Source: Rubrivivax gelatinosus IL144 (GTDB lineage Bacteria > Pseudomonadota > Gammaproteobacteria > Burkholderiales > Burkholderiaceae_C). From it: DNA of 64,000 bases. The stretch lies in assembly GCF_000284255.1 (NCBI RefSeq), contig NC_017075.1, positions 3,286,001 through 3,350,000 on the forward strand, in the 5' to 3' direction. A program made the translations under genes and the position numbers. Position 1 is the stretch's first letter. Each line of letters starts with the position of its first letter. The notes under the pieces are model-generated. The model was not told the origin of the DNA, did not search any database, and saw nothing but the letters and a program-made list of their open reading frames with translations. Shown one piece after another: positions 45,519-54,753 of the stretch.

Positions 45519-45639
45519 TCGTTCGACTCTTATGACTTTCGTGAACCCATTGTTAGCGAGCACCGACCGCAGGGAAACGGTCGGAATGCCCGCCAACCTC
45601 ATGCAAGTGCGGGTCCATCCCCGCGACCGCGGGGGGTTT

Positions 45640-46416
45640 TCAGCGCTTCGCCGAAGCCACGAAATGCGGGTTGTCGAAACCGGGTTTGCCGTAATGCAAA
45701 GGCGCGCCGGCGACGGTGTCGACGCCGCCGCCGGCGGCGGCGAGGACGGCATGGCCGGCGGCAATGTCCCATTCCATCGTGCGCCCCAGGCGCGGATAGA
45801 GATCGGCCTCGCCGGCGGCGACCAGGCACAGCTTCAGCGACGAGCCGGCGTTGGCCAGCGCCGCCACCTTGCGCCCGGCGAGAAAGGCGTCGAGCGCCGC
45901 GGCGTCGCCGTGCGAACGGCTGGCGACGACGGTGAGCCCGGCCTCGGGCACCTCGCGGCAGCGGATCGGGCGCACCGCGCCCGCTTCCTCGACGCGCGCA
46001 CCCTGCCCGCGTGCACCGGCGAAGAGCCGGTCCAGCGCCGGCGCGAAGACCACGCCCAGAACCGGTTCGCCGCGATGCACCAGGGCGATGTTCACGGTGA
46101 ACTCGCCGTTGCGGCTGATGAACTCCTTGGTGCCGTCCAGCGGGTCGACGAGCCAGAACCACTCCCCCACTTCGGGGACGCTGCCGGCGGCGACGGCCTC
46201 CTCGGCGACCACCGGCACCTCGGGCGCGAGCGCGCGCAGCGCCGGCACGATCAGTTTCTCGGCACGTTCGTCGGCCTCGGTCACGGGCGACGCGTCCTGC
46301 TTGCCGCGCACCGCGAAATCGGTGGCGTAGATCTCCATGATGAGCGCGCCGGCCTGACGGGCGATGGCGGCAACGTCGTTCAACAGGCCGGGGGCGGCCA
46401 CTCGATCTTCGGTCAT
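45640..46416 (-). CDS. cysQ: 3'(2'),5'-bisphosphate nucleotidase CysQ
   Basis: This 258-residue member of the Li+-sensitive inositol-monophosphatase fold hydrolyses PAP (3',5'-ADP), the by-product of PAPS use, to AMP. Metal-binding motifs are EEAVAAG near residue 72, WLVDPLDGTKEFI at 88-100 and the late GRTMEWDIAAGHAVL near 211. SPVTEADERAEKLI near 43 is also typical. It lies between the sulfotransferase operon and the divergent cysD-cysNC pair, so PAP removal is placed next to both a producer and a consumer of PAPS. The 177-base divergent region upstream contains no recognised operator. Confidence 0.93.
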   Translation of the reverse strand: MTEDRVAAPGLLNDVAAIARQAGALIMEIYATDFAVRGKQDASPVTEADERAEKLIVPALRALAPEVPVVAEEAVAAGSVPEVGEWFWLVDPLDGTKEFISRNGEFTVNIALVHRGEPVLGVVFAPALDRLFAGARGQGARVEEAGAVRPIRCREVPEAGLTVVASRSHGDAAALDAFLAGRKVAALANAGSSLKLCLVAAGEADLYPRLGRTMEWDIAAGHAVLAAAGGGVDTVAGAPLHYGKPGFDNPHFVASAKR

Positions 46417-46593
46417 CGGAATCCTCCTGCGGTCGACTTTAGCGGCGCAAAACGCGCGCCCGACTGACGCTGCCGACGCGCCGACCCCCTCATCCCCTGG
46501 GGCGGGCAGCCCCCGGGGCCTTGGGGGATACTCACGGCCCCGCGGCATGCAGCTTGCTGCGGCGCAGCACGCGAGACCATCCACACCACGCCT

Positions 46594-47505
46594 ATGCACC
46601 CATCGATCAGCCTCACCCATCTGCAGCGCCTGGAGGCCGAGAGCATCCACATCCTGCGAGAAGTCGTCGCCGAAGCCGACAAGCCGGTGATGCTCTATTC
46701 GATTGGCAAGGACAGCGCGGTGATGCTGCATCTGGCGCGCAAGGCCTTCTATCCGGCCCCGCCGCCGTTTCCGCTGCTGCACGTGGACACGACCTGGAAG
46801 TTCCGCGACATGTACGCGATGCGCGAACGCATGGCGCGCGAACTCGGCATGGAACTGCTGGTCTACCAGAACCCCGAAGCCAAGGAACGCGGCATCAACC
46901 CGTTCGACCACGGCTCCCAGATCCACACCGACATGTGGAAGACCCAGGGCCTGAAGCAGGCGCTGGACCATTACGGCTTCGACGCCGCGTTCGGCGGCGC
47001 CCGCCGCGACGAGGAGAAGAGCCGCGCCAAGGAACGCATCTTCTCGTTCCGCACCGCGCAGCACCGCTGGGACCCGAAGAACCAGCGCCCCGAGCTCTGG
47101 CACCTCTACAACGGCCGCAAGCACAAGGGCGAGTCGATCCGCGTCTTCCCGATCTCGAACTGGACCGAGCTCGACATCTGGCAGTACATCTACCTCGAGA
47201 ACATTCCCATCGTGCCGCTGTACTACGCGGCCGAGCGGCCGGTGGTCGAGCGCGACGGCACGCTGATCATGGTCGACGACGAGCGCATGCGCCTGAAGCC
47301 CGGCGAGCAGCCGATGATGAAGAAGGTGCGCTTTCGCACGCTGGGCTGCTACCCGCTGTCCGGCGCCGTGGAGTCCGAAGCCGAGACGCTGGTCGACATC
47401 ATCCAGGAGATGCTGCTGACCCGCACCAGCGAACGCCAGGGCCGCATGATCGACCACGACACCGCGGCGTCGATGGAAAAGAAGAAGCAGGAAGGGTACT
47501 TCTGA
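46594..47505 (+). CDS. cysD: Sulfate adenylyltransferase subunit 2
   Basis: This 303-residue enzyme belongs to the ATP pyrophosphatase/PAPS-reductase superfamily and makes APS from ATP and sulfate together with the CysN GTPase. It has the PP-loop [18 protein letters not shown] near residue 31, the [20 protein letters not shown] segment near 130, and the conserved C-terminus [11 protein letters not shown]. Length is normal. It is one base upstream of the cysNC start and divergent from cysQ. The ribosome-binding site is weak (GAGACC about 14 bases upstream). Confidence 0.97.
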   Translation: MHPSISLTHLQRLEAESIHILREVVAEADKPVMLYSIGKDSAVMLHLARKAFYPAPPPFPLLHVDTTWKFRDMYAMRERMARELGMELLVYQNPEAKERGINPFDHGSQIHTDMWKTQGLKQALDHYGFDAAFGGARRDEEKSRAKERIFSFRTAQHRWDPKNQRPELWHLYNGRKHKGESIRVFPISNWTELDIWQYIYLENIPIVPLYYAAERPVVERDGTLIMVDDERMRLKPGEQPMMKKVRFRTLGCYPLSGAVESEAETLVDIIQEMLLTRTSERQGRMIDHDTAASMEKKKQEGYF

Positions 47506-47506
47506 G

Positions 47507-49411
47507 ATGGCGCACGTTTCCGACCTCATCGCCACCGACATCGAGCGTTATCTCGAACAGCACGAGAAGAAGAGCCTGCTGCGCTTCATCACCTGCGGCT
47601 CGGTCGACGACGGCAAGAGCACCGTCATCGGGCGCCTGCTGTACGAGTCGAAGATGCTGTTCGAGGACCAGCTCGCCGCCATCGAGGCCGACTCCAAGAA
47701 GTGGGGCACGCAAGGCGGCGACATCGACTTCGCGCTGCTCGTCGACGGCCTGGCCGCCGAGCGCGAGCAAGGCATCACGATCGACGTCGCCTACCGCTTC
47801 TTCAGCACCGACCGGCGCAAGTTCATCGTCGCCGACACGCCGGGGCACGAGCAGTACACGCGCAACATGATCACCGGCGCGTCGACCGCCGACGTCGCGG
47901 TGATCCTCGTCGACGCGCGCAAGGGCGTGCTGACGCAGACCCGCCGCCACAGCTACCTGGTCTCGCTGATCGGCATCCGCAAGGTGGTGCTGGCGATCAA
48001 CAAGATGGACCTGGTGGACTACTCGCAGCAGGTCTACAACCGCATCGACGAGGAGTACCGCGAGTTCGCCAAGCAGATCGGCCTGGCGGACATCACGACG
48101 ATCCCGCTGTCGGCCCTGAAGGGCGACAACATGACCGAGGCCAGCACGCAAACGAGCTGGTACCACGGCCCGACGCTGATGGGCTTCCTCGAGACCTGCG
48201 AGATCGACGAGACGCGGCTGCAGGGCGATGCGCTGCGCCTGCCGGTGCAGTGGGTCAACCGCCCCAACCTCGACTTCCGCGGCTTCTGCGGCCTGATCGC
48301 CAGCGGCAGCGTGCGCCCCGGTGACCGCGTGCGCGTGCAGCCCTCGGGCCGCGAGAGCACGGTGGCGCGCATCGTCGCCTACGGCGGCGACCTGGCCGTC
48401 GCCGTCGCCGGCCAGTCGGTGACGCTGACGCTGGCCGACGAGGTCGACATCTCGCGCGGCGACGTGATCTCGGCGGCCGACGCGCCGGCCGAGGTCGCCG
48501 ACCAGTTCGAGTGCACGATCGTCTGGATGGCCGACGAGCCGATGCTGCCCGGCCGCCCCTACCTGCTGAAGCTGGGCACGCGCACCGTCAGCGCCTCGGT
48601 GACCGAGCCCAAGTACAAGGTCAACGTCAACACGATGGAGCGTCTGGCCGCCAAGCAGCTGGAGCTCAACGAGATCGGCGTCTGCAACATCGCGCTCGAC
48701 CGCGCCGTGCCTTTCGACGCCTACCAGGCCAACCGCGACACCGGCGGCTTCATCCTGATCGACCGGCTGACCAACAACACGGTCGGCGCCGGCATGCTGC
48801 ACTTCGCGCTTCGCCGCGCGCACAACATCCACCTGCAGCACGTCGACATCGACAAGAGCGCCCGCGCGCTGCAGAAGGGCCAGAAGCCCGCGGTGCTGTG
48901 GTTCACCGGCCTGTCGGGCGCCGGCAAGTCGACGATCGCCAACCTCGTCGAGAAGCGGCTGCACGCGCTGGGCCGCCACTCGTACCTGCTCGACGGCGAC
49001 AACGTGCGCCACGGCCTGAACAAGGACCTCGGCTTCACCGAAGCCGACCGGGTGGAGAACGTGCGCCGCGTCGGCGAGGTCGCCAAGCTGATGGTCGACG
49101 CCGGCCTGATCGTGCTGACGGCCTTCATCTCGCCGTTCCGCGCCGAGCGCCGGCTGGCACGTTCGCTGGTCGCCGACGGCGAGTTCATCGAGGTGCACGT
49201 CGACACGCCGCTGGACGTCGCAGAGAGCCGCGACGTCAAGGGCCTGTACAAGAAGGCGCGCCGCGGCGAGCTGCGCAACTTCACCGGCATCGATTCGCCC
49301 TACGAGCCGCCGGAGAATCCCGAGATCCGCATCGACACCACCGAGCTGACCGCGGAACGTGCGGCCGACCGCGTGATCGAAATGCTGCGCGCACGCGGCT
49401 TCATCGCCTGA
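47507..49411 (+). CDS. cysN: Bifunctional sulfate adenylyltransferase subunit 1 / adenylylsulfate kinase
   Basis: This 634-residue fusion of CysN and CysC (cysNC) makes PAPS. Residues 1-440 are an EF-Tu-like GTPase with P-loop GSVDDGKST, switch motif DTPGHEQY and NKMD. A beta-barrel region follows. Residues about 460-634 are the APS kinase with P-loop GLSGAGKST and [15 protein letters not shown]. The kinase makes PAPS available for sulfotransferases as well as for assimilation. No cysH or cysIJ follows; the transcript appears to end at the hairpin downstream. Proximity to a sulfotransferase gene and cysQ suggests at least part of the PAPS goes into sulfation, although general sulfur assimilation is also possible. 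Confidence 0.96.
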   Translation: MAHVSDLIATDIERYLEQHEKKSLLRFITCGSVDDGKSTVIGRLLYESKMLFEDQLAAIEADSKKWGTQGGDIDFALLVDGLAAEREQGITIDVAYRFFSTDRRKFIVADTPGHEQYTRNMITGASTADVAVILVDARKGVLTQTRRHSYLVSLIGIRKVVLAINKMDLVDYSQQVYNRIDEEYREFAKQIGLADITTIPLSALKGDNMTEASTQTSWYHGPTLMGFLETCEIDETRLQGDALRLPVQWVNRPNLDFRGFCGLIASGSVRPGDRVRVQPSGRESTVARIVAYGGDLAVAVAGQSVTLTLADEVDISRGDVISAADAPAEVADQFECTIVWMADEPMLPGRPYLLKLGTRTVSASVTEPKYKVNVNTMERLAAKQLELNEIGVCNIALDRAVPFDAYQANRDTGGFILIDRLTNNTVGAGMLHFALRRAHNIHLQHVDIDKSARALQKGQKPAVLWFTGLSGAGKSTIANLVEKRLHALGRHSYLLDGDNVRHGLNKDLGFTEADRVENVRRVGEVAKLMVDAGLIVLTAFISPFRAERRLARSLVADGEFIEVHVDTPLDVAESRDVKGLYKKARRGELRNFTGIDSPYEPPENPEIRIDTTELTAERAADRVIEMLRARGFIA

Positions 49412-49431
49412 GCGGTCGCTGCCCGTCCGCG

Positions 49432-49468
49432 AGCCGCGCGAGCCCTGTCCGGGGCCGCGCGGCTTTTT
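49432..49468 (+). terminator. Rho-independent terminator after cysNC
   Basis: AGCCGCGCG (49432-49440) pairs with CGCGCGGCT (49456-49464), and a run of five T (49464-49468) follows. It lies 20 bases after the cysNC stop and separates it from ahpC. Confidence 0.85.
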
Positions 49469-49483
49469 CATTTCAGGCCGGTT

Positions 49484-49520
49484 ATAGCCGTGCTCAATGG
49501 TCCTGATTGAAACGATCGAC
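49484..49520 (+). promoter_or_regulatory. OxyR-like binding site upstream of ahpC
   Basis: Four tetranucleotides are spaced exactly seven bases apart: ATAG (49484), CAAT (49495), ATTG (49506) and CGAC (49517). This is the ATAG-N7-CTAT-N7-ATAG-N7-CTAT layout of OxyR sites, with a symmetrical CAAT/ATTG centre. The box ends at the first base of the candidate -35, as expected for a site that activates transcription of ahpC under peroxide stress. Confidence 0.65.
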
Positions 49521-49548
49521 TGCCAACATCAGCCCCGGCCGCTACAGT
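49520..49548 (+). promoter_or_regulatory. Candidate ahpC promoter
   Basis: CTGCCA (49520-49525, four of six matches to the -35 consensus), 17 bases, then TACAGT (49543-49548). The predicted leader is about 60 nt to the ahpC ATG, which has GAGGAG as ribosome-binding site. The weak -35 next to an OxyR-like box suits an activated promoter. Confidence 0.55.
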
Positions 49549-49613
49549 CTCTCCGTCGCGTTCTCCTTCACTCGCGTCTCTCCACCGACCCAACTTCAGA
49601 GGAGCCAAAACCC

Positions 49614-50177
49614 ATGTCGCTGATCAACACCCAAGTCAAGCCGTTCAAGGCCAACGCCTACCAGACCGGCAAGTTCTTCGAAGTCACCGAAGAAACCTTC
49701 AAGGGCAAGTGGAGCGTCGTCGTGTTCTACCCGGCCGACTTCACCTTCGTCTGCCCGACCGAGCTCGAAGACCTGGCCGACACCTACGCCGAGTTCCAGA
49801 AGCTGGGCGTCGAGGTCTACGGCGTGTCGACCGACACCCACTTCGCGCACAAGGCCTGGGCCGAAACCTCGCCGGCCATCCAGAAGGTCAAGTACGCGCT
49901 GATCGGCGACCCGACCGGCACGCTGACCCGCAACTTCGACGTCATGATCGAAGAAGAAGGCCTGGCGCTGCGTGGCACCTTCGTCATCAACCCCGAAGGC
50001 CAGATCAAGCTCTGCGAGATCCACGACAACGGCATCGGCCGTGACGCCAGCGAGCTGCTGCGCAAGGTCAAGGCGGCCCAGTACGTCGCCTCGCACCCGG
50101 GCCAGGTCTGCCCGGCCAAGTGGCAGGAAGGCGCCGCGACGCTGACCCCGTCGCTGGACCTGGTCGGCAAGATCTAA
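49614..50177 (+). CDS. ahpC: Alkyl hydroperoxide reductase subunit C (typical 2-Cys peroxiredoxin)
   Basis: This 187-residue peroxidase reduces H2O2, organic peroxides and peroxynitrite. The peroxidatic cysteine is in [13 protein letters not shown] (near residue 47) and the resolving cysteine in [11 protein letters not shown] near the C-terminus. The start [20 protein letters not shown] is the family N-terminus and has GAGGAG upstream. Its electron donor AhpF is encoded 172 bases downstream. The promoter has an OxyR-like site. Confidence 0.97.
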   Translation: MSLINTQVKPFKANAYQTGKFFEVTEETFKGKWSVVVFYPADFTFVCPTELEDLADTYAEFQKLGVEVYGVSTDTHFAHKAWAETSPAIQKVKYALIGDPTGTLTRNFDVMIEEEGLALRGTFVINPEGQIKLCEIHDNGIGRDASELLRKVKAAQYVASHPGQVCPAKWQEGAATLTPSLDLVGKI

Positions 50178-50192
50178 GCCGCACGGCACCCC

Positions 50193-50210
50193 GGCCCGCC
50201 ACGGCGGGCC
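50193..50210 (+). terminator. GC-rich hairpin between ahpC and ahpF
   Basis: GGCCCGCC (50193-50200) and GGCGGGCC (50203-50210) are perfect inverted arms with a two-base spacer, 15 bases after the ahpC stop. No T-run follows. It may attenuate or stabilise the ahpC message, allowing more AhpC than AhpF, rather than fully terminate. Confidence 0.35.
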
Positions 50211-50349
50211 TCGCGGACGCCCGGCTCGCCCGGGCGTTCTGCCGCCAGGGCCTGCACCGCAGGCCCCTGTCGCCAGCCCCCGAAGCGGGACGGGCGCTGA
50301 CGACAGGGCGCGACACCCTCCCACCCCGCATCGTTTCCAGGAGCCACGC

Positions 50350-51918
50350 ATGCTCGACGCCAACCTCAAGAACCAGCTCAAGGCCTATCTCGAGCGCCTG
50401 CAGCAGCCGATCGAACTGGTCGCCTCGCTCGACGACCGCCCGGCCTCGGCCGAGATGCGTGCGCTGCTCGAGGACATCGCGCCGCTGTCGGCGCTGATCA
50501 GCGTGCGCTACGACGGTTCGGACACGCGTCGGCCCTCGTTCTCGATCAGCCGCGCCGGTGCCGACATGGGTGTGCGTTTCGCGGCCATCCCGATGGGCCA
50601 CGAGTTCACCTCGCTGGTGCTGGCGCTGCTGCAGGCCGGCGGCCACCCGCCCAAGCTCGACGCCGACACGATCGCGCAGATCCAGGGCCTCGAAGGCGAC
50701 TTCGTCTTCGAGACCTACATGTCGCTGACCTGCCACAACTGCCCCGACGTCGTGCAGGCGCTGAACCTGATGGCGGTGCTGAACCCGCGCGTTCGCCACG
50801 TCGCGATCGACGGCGGCCTGTTCAAGGCCGAGGTCGACGCGCGCCAGATCATGGCCGTGCCGACCGTGTTCCTGAACGGCCAGCCCTTCGGCTCGGGCCG
50901 CATGGAGATCGGCGAGATCCTGGCCAAGGTCGACACCGGCGCGGCCGCGCGCGACGCCGCCAAGCTGGCGAAGAAGGAGCCGTACGAGGTGCTGATCGTC
51001 GGCGGCGGCCCGGCCGGCGCCGCGGCGGCGATCTACGCCGCGCGCAAGGGCATCCGCACCGGCATCGTCGCCGAGCGTTTCGGCGGCCAGACGCTGGACA
51101 CGCTGGCCATCGAGAACTTCGTCTCGGTGATGGAGACCGAAGGGCCGAAGTTCGCCGCCGCGCTGGAGGCCCACGTGCGCGCCTACGCCGTCGACGTCAA
51201 CGTCGGCCAGCAGGTCGCGGCCGTGATCCCGGCGCCGCAGCCGGGCGCCTACGCGACCGTCAAGCTGGTCAACGGCGCCGAGCTCAAGGGCCGCACGGTC
51301 ATCCTGGCCACCGGCGCACGCTGGCGCAACGTCAACGTGCCCGGCGAGCAGGAGTACAAGACCAAGGGCGTGGCCTACTGCCCGCACTGCGACGGCCCGC
51401 TGTTCAAGGGCAAGAAGGTCGCCGTCATCGGCGGCGGCAACTCCGGCGTCGAGGCCGCGATCGACCTGGCCGGCGTCGTCGAGCACGTGACGCTGATCGA
51501 GTTCCTCGACCAGCTGAAGGCCGACGCGGTGCTGGTCAACAAGCTGAAGAGCCTGCCCAACGTCACGATCCACACCAACGCGCAGACGACCGAGATCACC
51601 GGCGACGGCCAGAAGGTCAACGGCCTGCGCTACAAGGATCGCGTCTCGGGCGCCGAGCAGCACGTCGAGCTGGCCGGCGTCTTCGTGCAGATCGGCCTGG
51701 TGCCCAACACCGAGTTCCTGAAGGGCACGCTGGAGCTGAGCCGCTTCGGCGAGATCGTCATCGACCCGAAGTGCGCGACCAGCGTGCCGGGCATCTTCGC
51801 CGCCGGCGACGTGACGACCGTGCCGTACAAGCAGATCATCATCGCCACCGGCGAAGGCGCGAAGGCGGCACTGTCGGCCTTCGACTACCTGATCCGCACG
51901 CCGGCCGTCCAGGCCTGA
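50350..51918 (+). CDS. ahpF: Alkyl hydroperoxide reductase subunit F
   Basis: This 522-residue flavoprotein disulfide reductase passes electrons from NADH to AhpC. The N-terminal tandem thioredoxin-fold domain carries C128-x-x-C131 in [10 protein letters not shown]. The FAD-binding motif [17 protein letters not shown] begins near residue 217. A CxxC in [13 protein letters not shown] near residue 345 lies just before the NADH-binding [19 protein letters not shown]. The C-terminal [16 protein letters not shown] closes the FAD domain. Length is standard. It forms a peroxide-defence unit with ahpC. Confidence 0.97.
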   Translation: MLDANLKNQLKAYLERLQQPIELVASLDDRPASAEMRALLEDIAPLSALISVRYDGSDTRRPSFSISRAGADMGVRFAAIPMGHEFTSLVLALLQAGGHPPKLDADTIAQIQGLEGDFVFETYMSLTCHNCPDVVQALNLMAVLNPRVRHVAIDGGLFKAEVDARQIMAVPTVFLNGQPFGSGRMEIGEILAKVDTGAAARDAAKLAKKEPYEVLIVGGGPAGAAAAIYAARKGIRTGIVAERFGGQTLDTLAIENFVSVMETEGPKFAAALEAHVRAYAVDVNVGQQVAAVIPAPQPGAYATVKLVNGAELKGRTVILATGARWRNVNVPGEQEYKTKGVAYCPHCDGPLFKGKKVAVIGGGNSGVEAAIDLAGVVEHVTLIEFLDQLKADAVLVNKLKSLPNVTIHTNAQTTEITGDGQKVNGLRYKDRVSGAEQHVELAGVFVQIGLVPNTEFLKGTLELSRFGEIVIDPKCATSVPGIFAAGDVTTVPYKQIIIATGEGAKAALSAFDYLIRTPAVQA

Positions 51919-51926
51919 GCCCCGGC

Positions 51927-51953
51927 GCCCGTTCCCGCCCTGGGAACGGGCCT
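51927..51953 (+). terminator. Hairpin terminator after ahpF
   Basis: GCCCGTTCCC (51927-51936) and GGGAACGGGC (51942-51951) form a perfect ten-pair stem with a five-base loop, nine bases after the ahpF stop. Only CTT follows, so the T-run is short. Confidence 0.6.
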
Positions 51954-51990
51954 TGCCATCGGGGCCTGCCGGCCGAGGCCGGTGCCCCCG

Positions 51991-53022
51991 ATGCAGCACG
52001 CTTCCCCCTCCCCCGCCCGCCCCGGCCCGCGCGACTGGCTGTCGCTGGCGCGGCGCGCTTTCGACGCCTGGCTGCAGGACTACGCCCCGAGCATGGGCGC
52101 GGCGCTGGCCTACTACACGGTGTTCTCGCTCGGCCCGGTGATGCTGCTGGTGATCTCGATCGCCGGTCTGGTCTTCGGGGAGGAAGCGGCGCAGCGTGCG
52201 CTGTTCGGCGAGCTGCAGCGGCTGATGGGCCACGACGCCGCCGAAGCCGTGCAGGCCGTGCTCGCCACCTTCCGCGACGGCAGCCGCGCCGGCACCGGCA
52301 CCGCGATCGGGCTGGTGCTGCTGCTGGTCGGCGCCACCACCGTCTTCGCCGAGCTGCAGGACGCACTCGACCGCATCTGGCGCGCGCCGACACGCGGCCG
52401 GCCCTCGGGGCCCTGGGCGCTGGTGCGCGCGCGCTTCCTGTCCTTCGGGCTGATCCTGGGCATCGCCTTTCTGCTGATGGTCTCGCTGGTGCTGAGCGCC
52501 GCGGTCTCGGCGCTGGGCACCTGGTGGGGCACCTGGTTCGGCGCCTGGGAGCTGCTGGCGCAGGCGCTGAACCTGGTGCTGGGCTTCGCGATCACGACGC
52601 TGGTCTTCGCGCTGATCTACAAGCTGATGCCGCGCGTGAAGGTGCGCTGGCTCGACGTCTGGCTGGGCGCGGCGATCACCGCGGCGCTGTTCAGCCTCGG
52701 CCAGGTGCTGATCGGGCTGTACATCGGCAAGACCGGCGTCGCCTCGGGCTGGGGCGCGGCCGGTTCGCTGGTCATCGTCTTCGTCTGGGTCTACTGGGCG
52801 GCACAGGTCTTCCTGCTCGGCGCCGAGTTCACCTGGGTCTACGCCAAGACCTGGGGCTCGATGCGCGGGCTGGCGACGCCGCCGCCGGCCGAGGGCCCGG
52901 CGCCGGCGGCCGGCGAAGCCGCGACGGCGGCGCCGCGCACGGCGCTGGAGCCGCCCGGCGCCGCGCTGCCGCCCTTCGATGGCCGCGTCGGCGCCTCAGC
53001 GCTGGGCCGCCGCGGCGGCTGA
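51991..53022 (+). CDS. YihY/BrkB family inner-membrane protein
   Basis: This 343-residue integral membrane protein was formerly annotated as ribonuclease BN, an assignment since withdrawn. About six transmembrane helices are visible. Family landmarks are GAALAYYTVFSLGPVMLLVI near residue 36, FAELQDALDRIWRAP near 112, and YKLMPRVKVRWLDVWLGAAI near 210. The C-terminal 60 residues are a Pro/Ala-rich tail. ATG 51991 was preferred over a GTG at 51982. The biological role is uncertain. Its last 27 bases overlap the convergent peroxiredoxin gene. Confidence 0.88.
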   Translation: MQHASPSPARPGPRDWLSLARRAFDAWLQDYAPSMGAALAYYTVFSLGPVMLLVISIAGLVFGEEAAQRALFGELQRLMGHDAAEAVQAVLATFRDGSRAGTGTAIGLVLLLVGATTVFAELQDALDRIWRAPTRGRPSGPWALVRARFLSFGLILGIAFLLMVSLVLSAAVSALGTWWGTWFGAWELLAQALNLVLGFAITTLVFALIYKLMPRVKVRWLDVWLGAAITAALFSLGQVLIGLYIGKTGVASGWGAAGSLVIVFVWVYWAAQVFLLGAEFTWVYAKTWGSMRGLATPPPAEGPAPAAGEAATAAPRTALEPPGAALPPFDGRVGASALGRRGG

Positions 53023-53568
53023 GCCGGCGGGCGCCGCCAGGCGTTCGACGGCCTTCATCGTGTTCGTCACGTGCAGGTCCGGGTCCAGGCTCTCGTAGAC
53101 GTAGGCCACGCGGCCGTCGCGGCCGATGACGTAGGACACGCGCTTGGCCATGCCCGGCATGAAGGCGATCTTGGCATCGTAGGCGCGGATCACGCGCGAG
53201 TCGGCGTCGGAGGCGACGGCGAACTTGTCGCGGCAGGCTTCGCTGGAGAAACGCTGCAGCGTCGGCAGGTCGTCGTTGGAGACGCCGATGACGGTGGCGC
53301 CGAGCTTCTCGAACTGCGGCGTCGCTTCGGCGAACTGGTGCGCCTCCACCGTGCAGCCCGAGGTGAAGGCCTTGGGGAAGAAGAACAGCACCACCGGCCC
53401 GCGTTTCAGCGCGTCGGCGAGCGCGAAGCGGAAAGGCTTGCCGGCCAGCGCGGCCTCGGTCGTGAAGTCCGGCGCCTTGGCGCCGACCTCGAGCGCGGCC
53501 AGCGCGGCCGGCGAGACGGCGGCCATCGTGGCGGCCGCGGCGAAGGAAACAAAAGTGGAACGCAGCAT
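52996..53568 (-). CDS. Periplasmic peroxiredoxin, BCP/PrxQ type
   Basis: This 190-residue protein has a signal peptide (MLRSTFVSFAAAATMAAVSP, cleavage near ALA) and a peroxiredoxin domain. The peroxidatic cysteine is C72 in FPKAFTSGCTVEAHQF, where Ser replaces the more usual Pro before Gly. The segment KLGATVIGVSNDD follows. A second Cys in SSEACRDKFAV could be the resolving residue. It would remove peroxide in the periplasm using thioredoxin-like donors, complementing the cytoplasmic AhpCF encoded nearby on the other strand. It starts 50 bases from the DUF1615 lipoprotein stop. Confidence 0.88.
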   Translation of the reverse strand: MLRSTFVSFAAAATMAAVSPAALAALEVGAKAPDFTTEAALAGKPFRFALADALKRGPVVLFFFPKAFTSGCTVEAHQFAEATPQFEKLGATVIGVSNDDLPTLQRFSSEACRDKFAVASDADSRVIRAYDAKIAFMPGMAKRVSYVIGRDGRVAYVYESLDPDLHVTNTMKAVERLAAPAGSAAAAAQR

Positions 53569-53618
53569 CGTGGACTCCTGAACCGGCCCAGTCTGCCAGC
53601 GCCGGGCGATTCCTGCTT

Positions 53619-54722
53619 TCACTCGGGCGAATCGGCACGTGCGACGCAGCGGCGCTGGCGTTCCTCGACGCGGCGCGCGAACCACTCGGTGGTCAGCTTG
53701 CGCTGGATCTTCGGCCCTTCGAGCGTGATGCGCGGCAAGGCGGCGCGCGGCAGCGTGCGGCCCTGGCGTTCGGCGAGCGTGAAGACCCGCTGCCACAGCC
53801 GCGAACCTTCGAAGCCCGGGCCTTCGCCGCGCGCCAGGTCGCGGCGGATGTCGTCGGCGTCCAGGCCCAGGCGCGACGCCAGCGAGCGGGCGGCGGTCTC
53901 GGTGGCGCCGGGCGGCGTGTCGCGGCCGGCATCGGGCGGCAGCAGGTCGCCGTCGGGCACCAGCGGGATGCCGGTCACCGCGGCCAGCGCGTTCTGGAAC
54001 GCCGCGTTGCGGCTGGCCCAGCGGCCGGCGTTGAAGTCGGCGTAGCGGTAGATCAGCGCGTCGTACGGCGCCTCGTACTCCAGCAGGTGGGCGACGCCGA
54101 AGTACAGGCCGCCGCGGCGCGTGAACACCTCGTCGCGCACCGAGCCCTTCATCGGGTAGGGGTAGCCGCGCTCGGCCTGGCGCTCGGCGAAAGCCACCGA
54201 CACCTGCATCGGCCCGCCGGTGCGCACCGGGTTGCGGCTGGCGAGGAAACGCCGGCCCAGCGGCAGCCGGTCGATCAGTTCCTCATAGAGATCGCTGAGC
54301 TCGTGTTCGGTCTTCACCGCGGCGATGCGCTCGTTCCACGAACGCCCGTCGGGTGACGGCAGAACCAGCGCCGCGGCCACCGCCAGGCGCGGCACACCGG
54401 CGCGTTCGGCCCGTTCGTCGAGTTCGCGGCGCGCGATCTCGCCCAGGCGCGGCACCGGCGGGTCGGCACGCAGGCCGGACTCCTGCTCGGCCACCGCGAT
54501 CGCAGCGCAAAGCTGCTCGACGCTGGGCTCGAGGTTCAGCGCCGAGAAGGCGACCTGCAGGTCCTGCGCCCATCCGGCGCGGTCGGCCAGCGTCGGCGGC
54601 AGCAGCGACAGCACACGCGTGCGCACATCGGCCGGGCGTTCGGGCGCGCCGGACGGCTGCGGTGTCGACGTGCAGCCGGCGGCCAGCGCCGCCACGGCGA
54701 GAAGGCATCGGGAGCGGTTCAT
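53619..54722 (-). CDS. DUF1615 family lipoprotein
   Basis: This 367-residue protein has a lipoprotein signal ending in AALAAGC (Cys17), then a proline-rich spacer. The conserved DUF1615 region includes VAFSALNLEPSVEQLCAAIA, AEQESGLRADPPVPRLGEIA and the late RRGGLYFGVAHLLEY segment. The AEQESG motif recalls lytic transglycosylase-like folds, where Glu in ESG is catalytic, so cell-wall cleavage is possible but unproven. It is probably attached to the outer membrane. It lies between the penicillin-acylase-type gene and the periplasmic peroxiredoxin on the same strand. Confidence 0.82.
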   Translation of the reverse strand: MNRSRCLLAVAALAAGCTSTPQPSGAPERPADVRTRVLSLLPPTLADRAGWAQDLQVAFSALNLEPSVEQLCAAIAVAEQESGLRADPPVPRLGEIARRELDERAERAGVPRLAVAAALVLPSPDGRSWNERIAAVKTEHELSDLYEELIDRLPLGRRFLASRNPVRTGGPMQVSVAFAERQAERGYPYPMKGSVRDEVFTRRGGLYFGVAHLLEYEAPYDALIYRYADFNAGRWASRNAAFQNALAAVTGIPLVPDGDLLPPDAGRDTPPGATETAARSLASRLGLDADDIRRDLARGEGPGFEGSRLWQRVFTLAERQGRTLPRAALPRITLEGPKIQRKLTTEWFARRVEERQRRCVARADSPE

Positions 54723-54753
54723 CGCCCCCGATGCTGCCGCAAAGCGCGTGTCT

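Noticed and set aside
45619..45634. CCCCGCG/CGCGGGG hairpin followed by TTTT on the plus strand
   Set aside because: No plus-strand gene precedes it, the loop is only two bases, and on the minus strand it lacks a T-run after cysQ; not called a terminator.
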